Positions 50,185 through 61,427 of a stretch of DNA of 64,000 bases are shown piece after piece. The translations under genes were made by a program, and so were the position numbers. The notes beneath the pieces are model-generated. The model was given only the letters and a program-made list of their open reading frames with translations, had not been told where the DNA came from and did not search any database. Each line of letters starts with the position of its first letter. Positions within the stretch are counted from its first letter, which is position 1. Source of the DNA: Diploscapter coronatus (Eukaryota; Nematoda; Chromadorea; Rhabditida; Rhabditidae); assembly GCA_964036155.1 (NCBI GenBank), contig OZ038423.1:56311249-56375248 (forward strand), written 5' to 3'.

Positions 50185-53100
50185 ATGCGGTCGCGGAGCG
50201 GTTCGGGCGTGCGGCTCGATCGGATCCTCTTCCTGGTCGAGCAAACCATTTGCAAGCATCAGGACGCCATCACCGCCCTGTTTGCTAATCAGAAGGAATT
50301 TCCGGGTAAAATAGAATCTTCGAATTTAAAAAATGGTAAAATTAAAAATTAGCACACATGTTTTCTTTTGAAAGTCGAAATTTCAATTTATTTTTCATTA
50401 TTTTGCTTCTCTTCCTGAAAATGTAAGTTTACCGAAATATTTTGAGTTCGTTTAGAAAGAACGGATAAATTTTTTAATTTCTTAAAAAATTGGAACTTTA
50501 AAAAAGATACCAACTTTCAGGCCACGCTTGGGTGCGCGACAATGTCTATATCGCTCAGGCTTTATGGGCACTCTATCGGGCCTACATGAAATACGCCGAC
50601 TTTGATGAGGACCTGACCAAAGCCAACGAGCTCGCCATGACTTGGTGGGGGTTTTTTTCAAACTAAAAAATGTTTTTGCAAAATTGTAAAGGATGGGAAA
50701 TTGCATTTTTCTGATTGAGAAATGAATCATTTTTATTTATAAAAAATCTGAAAAATTGCATATTTCATTTTTTAGAAAATATAAACTTTTCCTCTATTTT
50801 TCAGCGTGAAAATGATGCAGTCGCTGCTCGAATGCATGATGTTGCAGGCCGATAAAGTCGAGCTGTTCAAGAAATATCAGGTTTTTTCTTTAATTTTTTT
50901 TCTAAAATAAAACTATTTTGTTGAAATTCTTTAAAAAATATTCCTTTTAAAATTTATTCTTTGAAAAATATTTTTTTCAAGTATTCTTCGTTAAAATTAT
51001 GATTTTCAGCGCCCCCTCGACTCTCTTCACGCAAAGTATTCTGTCCGCACAAAGCAGACCGTCGTGAGCGACACCGAATGGGGTCACTTGCAAGTGGACG
51101 CTGTTTCCCTCTACCTGCTTACTCTAGCACAAATCACTGCCTCGGGTAAATTTAAAACTTTTAAATGCGAAAATATATCAGTCTGATTTGAAAAATGTTT
51201 CTTCCCTTAAAATTTTCTAAATTTCTCGAAAAATTACCAGTCTGTTTCTGAAAATGATTGATTTTTGTTAGAATTTTCAGAGTTGAATTGAAATTACCGT
51301 GATCCTTTAAAAAGTAGAATATTTCCAGGCCTTCAAATCGTAAGAAACTCGGACGAAGTCGCCTTCGTGCAGAATCTCGTCTACTACATTGAAACGGGAT
51401 ACCGGACTCCTGTAATATTTTTATTTGTTAAAAACCGAATCTGTTGACATTTAAAAATTAAAATTTCAGGATTACGGTATCTGGGAGCGCGGCGACAAAA
51501 CGAATCAGGGCATTCGGGAGCTCAACGCTAGTTCGATCGGTTTGGTTAAAGCGGCTTTGCAGGTTATTATCATTTTATTTCGAATGACAAAACCTAGAAA
51601 CTTTATCTTAAGAGAAAAATAAAGACATTTTTATACTTAAAAAATTTCAGTCCCTGAACGACGTGGGCGACTTGTTTGTTGATGGCTCTAAAGGCTCTGT
51701 GGTGACGATTCTTCCAGACGAAATCGAGCAGTGCTCCGCCGTCCTGCTGAGCATGCTTCCCAGGGAGAGCTTCAGCAAGGTTTTTATTATTTTTTGAAAA
51801 TTAAGAAAAAACTATCTTTAAAATTTCAAAAGAATAAAAAAATAATGAGTGCAAATGTGTGCTTGAATTGGAAAGAGGCTTCTATATTTTCTGTTCAAAA
51901 TTTATTATTTTATTTTTTTCCAGGAAACCGACGCCGCCCTACTGTGCATCATTTCCTACCCGGCATTTTCCGTCGAAGATCCCGAAATCGTCAATGAAAC
52001 CAGGGAAACCATCAAAAAATGTCTGTTTGGAAACTACGGATGCAGGAGATTTTTGAGGGATGGATACAAGACTGCTTTGGAGGTTTGTATACTCAGAAAA
52101 ATAACACATAAAATATTTCCCTCCAAACATCGATTTTTCTAAGTTATCGATGTTTCAGGACCGTTCCCGTCTGTACTACAACAAGTCCGAACTGCAGCAA
52201 TTCGAAGACATCGAATGCGAGTGGCCGCTGTTCCTGTGCATGTTCTTGCTCGATGCCATGTACAATAAAAGGGCAGACGATGTCGAGTTCTATTGGCAAC
52301 AACTGGAAAAGGTTTGTTTTTATACATAAAATTTTAAAAATACATTTTATTATTCTTTTTAGTTCTGAAATATGATAATTTTTATTTTGAATGATTCAAA
52401 AAATTAATTTTCAGGTGGTCATCCGAAACGACAAGGGATTGAGAATGGTTCCCGAGCTCTACCTGGTCGAGCGGCAAAATGTGGCTGGTGAAAAAGCAAA
52501 CAGAGGCTCGCAGCCAAGAACCCCGTCAGGAGCCATGTAAATTTATTATCTTTTGAAAACATCAGCCCTTTGAAGTTCATTAACTTCTAGAAAAAAAAAC
52601 AATTTACTGAAAATTAAATCCATTTTTGAAGAAAGATATATTCTTTGGAAAAAATGTAGAGAATAGTCTGTTAAAAATTACAGTAGTCTTTTGCAGACCC
52701 TATCTCTGGGCACAATCCCTGTACGTGATTTGCTCTCTTTTGTTCGAGGGATTTTTGACGCCAGCTGAATTGGATCCATTGAGTCGCAGACTAGCTGCTT
52801 ACGAAAAACGACCGCCTTGTGAAGTTCAGGGTATTTTTTTACCTTTTCAGGATTTATAATATTTTTCGTTTTTCTTATTTCAAAAATGTATCCTCACTCA
52901 AAAGTATCCTATTTTCATAGATTTGCTTTTTTCCTTTGCACTTTTAAAAATTCAAATTTCCAGTGACAATTTTGGCAGAGGACGCTTCGGTTCAGGAAGA
53001 ATTGGCGAAGCAGAAGATTTTCGTGCAACGCGTCGATCAAATCGACGACGAAATTTTCACAATTCTTCCCGCCTCCTCCCTGGCTCATCTTTTGACGAGG

Positions 53101-56100
53101 CGGGTTTTAACTTGTTTGTTTTATCTTTGGCAAAAATATAATTTTTACAAAGAATAACTAGTTTCTCTGAAAGAATATTTTTTTTTTCAAAAATAACATT
53201 TTTGGAGAAAATCTAATTTTTAATTTTTCAGAATCGGTAAAAGCGACAAACTGAAGTTGACCGGACGACCGATAGATCGAGAAATCGGGCTTTTAAGCAC
53301 AAGCAGATTATACCAAATCGGGCAGAAATTTGTCATTTTTACGCCGCAGGTTAAAACGTTTCAATTTTATAGAAATCGTCTTTTTTCTGAGAATCGAATT
53401 TCTGAAATTTTATTTTTCAGTTCATGGACAGCCGCCGGTCCCATCTGATGTACGACATTCGGATTATGATGGATGAGTGGAGGTATTTTTCAAAATTTTA
53501 TTTTGGTGCAAATTTTTAAAATTGTTGAAATTCCAGCAGCGAACTCCAATACATTTACGCGTCCTGGAACTCTGTATCGATTTCCGGTCGACCACTTGTC
53601 GTTTTAATCATCAACAACGGCATGTTGAGTACGGTGGGTTTCATTTTTATTTTATATTTTAAGAAACTTTGATAAAATCACAATTAAAAAAGAAAGACAA
53701 TAGTTATCAAAATCACAAAATTTTAATTGGAATATTTTCAGGAAGGTCTCTCTCAGTTGAATATTTCTTTGAATCGTCACATGATGTCAACCGTCGTCGG
53801 AACGATCAAGAAGATCAGCACCGGATACTTGTATGGGGCTAGGTACAGTATTCTAATCTTTTAATAGAAAGGTCAAATTTCATCCGTCCAATGACACGTT
53901 TTTTCGCAAGTTTTATTTCATTAAAAAATAACAATTCTCAGAGTCGTGATGAAGAACCTATCGGACTTTTTCCGAACCACTGCAGTCAGCAAATTGGAGA
54001 TCAGTGAGGCGGATCAGGTACTGGAGTTTTAAGTTGGAATTTTGCCTAAAGGCAAAAATAATAAAATTTCAGGAAGAACTCCTCTGCGTCAACGAGTGCA
54101 AAGTCCAGTTCGCATTACCAAATGAAGAGAACAAGGATAAAAGTAGACACTTTAGGAATTATCGAATTTTTATGCTTTTTTATTGGTTCCCAAAAAAATT
54201 GAAGGCTGAAAATGCGAATTTTTCAGTAATGTCCCCAGCCAGCTCGTTGAAAAAGGGCGATTCCTTGAAACTAAGGAACAACTACGACTTGGTGAGGAAA
54301 ATGTCGATGCGCCATAGGTCAATCGCACTGGATGGAAATGATAGCGGTTAGATTTTAGACAAATTTCCTAAAAAAACAACACTCTCAAAACCATAAAAAC
54401 CCTTTCTTTCTATCCTATACAAAATTTTACTTCATTCCTATCACCCTTATCAAATTTTCAATTCGATTTATAGAAATCTTGATGCTTATTTTTTCTTAGA
54501 ACAAAATGTACAAGTTTTTTTTAGATCTGGCAAAACTCCGTCTCGAATTCAAATCGCATAGAACCCTGGATACGGTAATGGGTGGGGAATCCTCGCGGGA
54601 GTCGTCACCGACTGGATCACCCTCAAGGGAGAAGGTCAGGAATCTGGGAACACCGGTAGGATTACGGTATTTAATAAAAGCAGGACCACTGTAATTCTTG
54701 AATTATAAAGATTACTGTGGCTTTGAGAATAAAATGGAATTCAATATTTTCAGTCAAAACGAATGCGCGAGAAGCGAGAAAGTACCAGCAGTAAATTCTT
54801 GCATACGACTTCGGCCGGGAGCGATTCGGACATTTCTTTGAAACGCGACCTGTCTCAATCTCAACTCGGTGATATGGATTCAGGTAGACTGGAAAATTTA
54901 GCATTTTCGACTCCTCTAACAAAGAACGTAGACAGTGTTAATCACAGATCTCGCTCAAAATTGCTGAAGATAAGTCACAATTCGAGTACGCGGCTTATGA
55001 ATCTCATGTTTAAAAGTGCCGACCGTCATTATGATTCCAGAAATTGACTTAATTTCTTCCTTCTTATTCTCCTCTGCTGTAGTGAATAATGACAATATCG
55101 ATGCTCGCTTCGCGATGTAAGCTAATTTCGTATTTGAAATTTTGCAAAATAAAGAAAGGAGCTAATTTTGATGGGAAATCCTGAAAAAAGAAGTATAGTG
55201 GGCACTTTTTAACATGATACTCGTAATCAGCGTGCTCGAATTGACTTACCCACCAATTTTGAGCGGGATCTGCGATTAACACTGCTTATGTTTCTTGTAA
55301 GCTAAAAACGATATTTTTGATTGCTGAAAAACCATATATTTTCAGCTGACTTGATCGACATGCTCCTGGAAACGACGAACCTCGACGAACAGACCACGAT
55401 CATTCATTTCCTGTGGATGAAATTGTAAAATTGTCTATTTTTTCAAAAAAAAAAATTGAAATTCGAATCTCAGCGGACCGGACTACAAAATGTTCCTCGG
55501 CGATCAAGAAGTCACCGTTCGCATTCTTATGGAGGAGGTCTATACGAAGGTACTTTTGAAATCCAGAATCTCTTTGATTCTTAGAAGAAATCTACCAAAA
55601 ACTACTGAAAAGTCCGATTTCATACTTTTTAATTTGGTCGATTTGAGTCGTGCGAAGCGCGTCAGTGGGCTTTGGTTCGGTTGACGGCTGGCTTGCTGGG
55701 GAAAAGATTCGAGGAACTCGGCAAGGCCGTCACTCACTTACTCGTCAGGCAGAAGCAGATTACGGTATTATTCTAATTTCTATTTTTATGTAGACTTATA
55801 AAGGTCTCGCTTTTGAGTGAAATATAACACGGAAAGTTCTCTAAATAAATATTTGCGAAAAGTAATTTTAAAATAAAAAAAAAGCTATTTTTACCCTTTT
55901 TAATTTTTCAAAGTTTAGCTAGGACTGCCCTCGAAGCGCGAAGAAGTGATCACCTGCCCGAAGACGAATGAAGAGTTGAAAGACATCATGCAAAGGGCGT
56001 ACGGGGATGATCCCAATTCTTTTACGCTCAGTCAGGTGCGATTTTTTGTTTAGTTTTTCAAATATTCACATTTTCAGGAAATTCTCATTTCCCTCGGATT

Positions 56101-58063
56101 TTTGGTTCGCACCGACCCGAAACTCTTCGTGGAGATGTTCAGACTGAGGATCGGGCTAATCATTCAGGTATAAAAGTATTTAAAGATTGATTTTTCTTGC
56201 GAAAATTATTTTTAAAAATAAATGCAGGTACTTGCCTCTGAGCTATCGCGCATCCGTAAGCTGTCTGCGTTTGCGGCAGCTGAAGCCTTGCTGGGCGTGA
56301 GTCCGTTCGAGCTGAAGTCCATGCTGCATTGCCTGTTGAGTGGCAGATTATTGGAGGAAGTCACAGAGGAAACGAGAACGGGCATTGGCTCATTCAGAAG
56401 ACACATCGAGGAGAGGAAGGTGGGTCATTTTCTTCCGTAATTTTCATTTCTTTTTGTATTTTTATCGTTAATTGAATACTTCCATTGTCTTGCATTTTTG
56501 CACATTTTAAGAGGATCAAAACTTTTATAAAGTTGTCAAAATCGATATTTTAATGTTTCAGAAAAAATCGGCAATTTTTAGTTTTTCTCTGAAAATTTGT
56601 CAGTGTTCAAAAAATGACTTATTGAGGGGAAAATCGATTTTTAAAATAAATTACTTTTGCAGAGTCTTCGAAAATCGACCCGTAGCGTGCAAGCGGACGT
56701 CGCTGCTCAGGTGCAGCAGCAGCAGCAGAAGGAGGAGGAATCTGGAAGTGATGTGGACGAAATGGAGGACTTCCAATTTGGAATTTGGCTCAGACATAGG
56801 AGAATCGATGGAGCGCTAAACAGGGTCCCGAACAACTTTTATGCGGTAAGATTTTTTTAAACTTGCCACGAAATTAATTGAAAATAGAATTTTTAAAATG
56901 ATTTGATTGTCTTTTTTACGAAATTTGAATAGAGTGATCGAATAGTTCTATGTGGTGAGAAATTTTTCTTTTTATCGTTAACAAACAACTAATCAAATGG
57001 AAATTGAGTTGTGAAATTTGAAACAGATTTTAAGGCAATTTTGAAACTTATCTAATGTTCGTCCCATAAATACCGCCAGCTGGAGGCAAGACATTGAAAT
57101 GTACAAGTTTCAATGTTTATAAATGAATCTTGACACATTTTCATGAAAACACAACAAAATGTCAGTTTTTCCCTATTTTCAGAGCCTTTGGGACACCGTC
57201 CACCGCATGCCTCACGGTCTGAGAATCAACGATACCGTACTGCACTGGGGCCTGACTCAGGAAATGACTAGGTACGTTATTAACAAATTTCTTTCGACGA
57301 AGAAATTCTGAATTTAAAGAATTGAATGTGATTCAGGAAAGAGATCAAATTCGCTCTGGAAGTCGAGGAAGCATTGAATCGTATTGCCGAACCGGAGTAT
57401 AGGGAATTGGTAAAATATTTTCTTGGAAATCAAAAGTTTTCAAAAAAATCTGGAAACAATCAAATTTGGTAAAATTATAAAAAATAAAGAAAATTTTCGA
57501 AGAATGATGAAATTTGTTTGAATTTTAAAAAATCGATTTTCAGGTCGTCGAAGTCTTATGGCTGCTAGGCAGGTTGGACAAAGTGGTGTGTTCGAACGAG
57601 CCAAAAATCTGCAAGGATCGACCCCTGAATGTCGACGAAATTCTCCATAAGGCAAACGACATCTTTGTCGAGCATAATGTGAGTTTTTCCTTATAGAAAG
57701 TTTAGAAAATTAAAAATTTCTTTCTTCAAATTTAAAAACGATCTTCACTTTGATATTTTCTCTTATTAATTTTTTGGAAACCTACAATTTTTACGAATGT
57801 TGAATTTTTGACTTTCTATAAATTTAAAATACAACAAAAATTCTATATTCCTGAAATACCTCAAATTTATAAACCTTTGGAAAAAGGAAACAAAGTGGAA
57901 ATTTCAGCGCCAAATGGATACGATGGTAATGGAGTGTTGCGGCTCGGGAAAGCGATGCGAGGGCGCCAAAGGCATCTGCCTTCATTTCTACGACTCCGCA
58001 CCCGCTGGAGAATATGGATCCAGCCACTATATCATCCGAGCCATGATGCAAATGTTCACATGA
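50185..58063 (+). CDS. Phosphorylase b kinase regulatory subunit alpha
   Basis: Alpha regulatory subunit of the glycogen phosphorylase kinase complex, which activates glycogen breakdown. The protein starts [20 protein letters not shown], almost as in human PHKA. The glucoamylase-like (GH15) domain spans the first half: [80 protein letters not shown] and [19 protein letters not shown]. Then come [11 protein letters not shown], a serine-rich linker (54.5-54.9 kb, phosphorylation-prone), and the C-terminal domain with [62 protein letters not shown] and [17 protein letters not shown]. About 25 exons; the joins I checked fit in phase (for example [11 protein letters not shown]). Alpha rather than beta, from match to PHKA. 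The C-terminus ends AMMQMFT and lacks the CAAX prenylation box of mammalian alpha. C. elegans counterpart, from memory: C14B9.8. Confidence 0.95.
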
Positions 58064-59292
58064 AATTAGAGGTTAGTTTCCATTTCAGGAAATTTAGTTA
58101 GGTTTGTAAATGTAAAGTTAGAGGGTGAAATTGCTAAAGTATTTATTCTCAAAAACATTAGGTTTGTAAAATTTAAAGAAAAAATTATAAAGATAAATTT
58201 AAACTAAAATTATCAAGCTAGATAGAGGAATGTTATTTAAATTGCTTGCCATTGATGCTACTTGATTGAGTTTTGAAACTGAAACTCGAAGTTTTATTTT
58301 ATCAAATTTTGTCAAAAATATTGAAATTGAAAATGGTAAGGAGTTTGAATATGCAAAAATCTGAGTTATCGAAAATTTACTTATGAAATATTTTAGTGTT
58401 GGTGCAAATATTTACGCTTATTATTGTGTCTAGATTACTCACCTACTTATTCATTTTTGGCCAGTCAGACATAATTTGGATTCCCTAAAATTCTATCCCA
58501 GCTACTTTAGAAGACCAAAATTCCGAAGAATTTGTGCAAGAACAATCTATGACTTTGTGAAATTTCATGACATTTTTGCTCATTTTTTTAATTCCAGTGC
58601 TATTTTTAATTGTGCTTATGGTTTCAAGAAAAGTATTTTGAAATTTCAAAAATTGCTTTGAGTTCGATGTTTTATATTTACTAGTGCCATAAATTTTACA
58701 TTTTCTAATCATAGCCCACAAATTTTGCCTATAAATTTAAAACATGTTAGTCAGAACTGCAAGTGTATTGCTTTCTCTCGCTAAGGGTATTCATGAAATT
58801 TGCCGATAAAATTCAAAGAGATCTAGTTTCAATTCGCTCAAGTTTTAAAATTTTAAATAAATTTCTTTTAAATTTAAAAACCATAATATTAGCATGATTT
58901 TCTACTTTCACCGATTCTTTTTATTTTTCAGTATAAGAATCAGATAACACCGAGTCTTGTTTACTTTTTGAGTGTAAAAATCGTCATTTTCGCCTTCGTC
59001 GTTTTCTTTAGGTTTGATTTGTGCGATGAAAGTTTCGAAATTATTTTATCAGATTTTTTAAATTCTTGACATCATTATTTTACTTTTCTATTTGGAAAAA
59101 ATTACATCAGCTTATTCTATTGGACTAGTTCTCGTCATTAAACTACAAATTTTAGACTTTACTAAAATTTCTGTATTTCGTAATTCCCCTTTATTAGTTT
59201 CGGTCCCTCGGTTCTTTCAAATTTTGTCATTCAGTGTTTACCACTCTGTCAGCCACATCGTAGGTTAGAGCTTAGGTACCCAGAGTCCCTTG

Positions 59293-59306
59293 AAATAGCG
59301 CTATTT
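59293..59306. repeat. Perfect palindrome AAATAGCGCTATTT
   Basis: A 14-bp palindrome made from two back-to-back copies of the AAATAGCG motif that recurs singly across the window. Confidence 0.8.
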
Positions 59307-59608
59307 GGGCAGTTAGAGAAGTCTCTCCTCTGCGTCTATGCCTCTTCATTATCTCTTTACCGTAATACCGTACCCCTTTCTCATTGGGATGGGAGGAAAT
59401 AAACCTGCTGGGGTGTGCTTAGGAGAGGAGGGACGTGGCGTGCGCAATAATCTTTTGCAAATGCGAAGAATGAACCAACTGGTCTATGTTTCCTTTTCCC
59501 TCGCTATTTTCTCAAAACGTGTTTCTTTTCCCCTCTTCTTTCTCCCTACTATTTCTTTGTTTTCTTTTTGTCTGCGCGCTTTCAATCGATTTTCTCTCGA
59601 AGGCGCCG

Positions 59609-59646
59609 CGTGCGGTCGCCGCACGACGAAATTGCCAATTTCTTCG
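59609..59646. repeat. Two adjacent hairpins
   Basis: CGTGCGG-TCG-CCGCACG (59,609-59,625) is a perfect 7-bp stem with a 3-base loop. It is followed at once by CGACGAAATTG / CAATTTCTTCG (59,624-59,646), a near-perfect stem with almost no loop. Both are GC-richer than their surroundings. Confidence 0.7.
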
Positions 59647-60292
59647 CGTCTCTTACGAATAAATGCTATTTCGCACCACTCTTACCTCTCCGACTGTCAG
59701 CACAAACTAATGAGAGCTATCGTATTAAATTGCGAGTGAGACGGAGGACGAGAGAGTCGGAAAAGGGGAAATAGCACGGCGAACTGAAGAGAGAGAGAAT
59801 AGATGAAAGCGCTTTACACACAGCAACACTGAAAGATAATGAACGTTTGTGCCTCGGCGATGCGAGATGTCGCCGTGGCTAGAGTGTCATTTACCGAAAA
59901 GACGGGAAAATGGTGAAAAACGCGAGATCAATCGAGAAATAATTACATCTCGAGATTTTTTTTCTAGGATAGAAAAATGCTGATAAATTTGATAAGCGGT
60001 CAAACTTTAGATGAGATTTTTCGTGTTTTTTGAAGCTTCTGATTTTTTGAATAGCAAATTGGGAACAATGATAAATTTAATAGCGATAAAATCACATGAG
60101 AATTTTCTGAATCACGATTTTCCTATGTTTTTGAAAGGCCCTAGAATAGTGATTCACAAAAGGTTTTTGTTTCCATTATCAAAACTCTTTTCTTCTCTAG
60201 TTTTAGATAGCTATTTCCCGGCGATGCATTTTGTTTATTATCATTTCTTTCTGCGCGTTTTCGATCTCTCGAGTTTAGAGCTCTTTCGCTGC

Positions 60293-60498
60293 GCGCTCTG
60301 TTATTGCTCATCCACCATACACTTCATATAATTTTGGCTGAGAGTACTTTTTCCAAATAATAAGTACTTCGTTCCCAAAATTAAAACCTTGCTCCCAATA
60401 ATAAGTATTTTGTCCCAAACGCTATTTTTCTTCATCTACTTTCCGCGTTTTGGGAGAAAGCGCTCTGTCATTGCTCATCACCACACGCTTCATATAAT
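60293..60498. repeat. Duplicated element with CTTCATATAAT end
   Basis: Copies at 60,293-60,332 and 60,460-60,498 share GCGCTCTGT-ATTGCTCATC, then CCA-AC-CTTCATATAAT, about 90% identical with a one-base indel. Each is preceded by a related CTTTC(T)GCGCGTTTT block and further upstream by a GCTATTT motif, so the repeated unit may exceed 100 bp. Confidence 0.75.
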
Positions 60499-61061
60499 CG
60501 TTCGGAACGCGCGTTCTCTCCGTCTTTCAAAAAGAAGCCCGAGCAAATTGGGTCAGGAAATAGGAAACGGAGAAATAGCGCAAAGTGAAAGAAAAGGACG
60601 AAAAAATTAGAAGGAAAGCAGAATGACGTAGAAATTGTATGTAAATACTGTATGAAAAAATCAGCAGTTTGAACACTAATTACAGTAATTAATTTTAGGT
60701 AAATTGAGGTTTAACAGGAGGTTATATTTGGTCTTATAGCTTTAGAGTTTAACTTAGGTTTAAAATTTCGATACTTTTTGCTCCGAAGATAACGACTTAT
60801 TCCACATCACCTTGTTTATTATCTTAAAGTCGCTTATTAGAAATTTAGCTAATTTACAATAGATAGTGAAGTAATAAATTTCGAGTTGGCTAAACATGAA
60901 AGAATTGCTATCTTTTGTAGACGGAACGAAAACGAGACAGTTTTACTGACTCAAACTCCCATGAAAACTGAGACGAATTCAGTGAACAATGACAGGAAAA
61001 AACCAAAGACATGAAGTAGGAATCGGCGCCAAATCAATAGAAAAATGATAAAAAGTGACTT

Positions 61062-61124
61062 CTTGGAAAGTTCATTCATTTTTACTCTCGTTATTTAACT
61101 TTAAAAGTAAACGAACTTTCCAAG
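61062..61124. repeat. 12-bp inverted repeat CTTGGAAAGTTC
   Basis: CTTGGAAAGTTC (61,062-61,073) and GAACTTTCCAAG (61,113-61,124) are perfect inverse copies with a 39-base spacer. The same GGAAAGTT core forms inverted repeats near 34.3 kb and at 63.23-63.28 kb, indicating a small dispersed hairpin family. Confidence 0.7.
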
Positions 61125-61427
61125 GAGCCTAAAAATTTACATGAGTCAGAAAAACGACATTTTGAGGATTTTAGAGACAAAAATGAACCATCCAAAGTCT
61201 AGGCAGTTTGACTAGGAAAGAAACGAAAAATGTATTGTGAGAATGAGTGAACATGAAACCTCACACAAGACGAAAGAATACTTATCAAATGAACTAAACA
61301 TTTAATTAAAATATGAAAATGAGGCAGATTTCTAGCAAAACACATGTAAATGAAAATAGTACATTCTGATACACGGGGGACAACATTTAATTTGATAGTT
61401 CTAAAAATGGGAATTAAGAAAATTAAC

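Larger units (their letters stand above)
58064..61427. other. Convergent spacer rich in repeats and CTATTTC/GAAATAG motifs
   Basis: No exon with convincing flanks. The first 1.1 kb is plain AT-rich. From 59,200 to 60,610 the DNA is GC-richer and packed with CTATTTC or GAAATAG cores, palindromes and a duplicated element. The 133-codon frame at 59,338-59,739 overlaps hairpins and shows no family features, so I do not call it a gene. Confidence 0.45.

Noticed and set aside
59338..59739. 133-codon plus-strand frame
   Set aside because: It overlaps hairpins and pyrimidine-rich repeat DNA and shows no splice context, family motif or consistent codon use.
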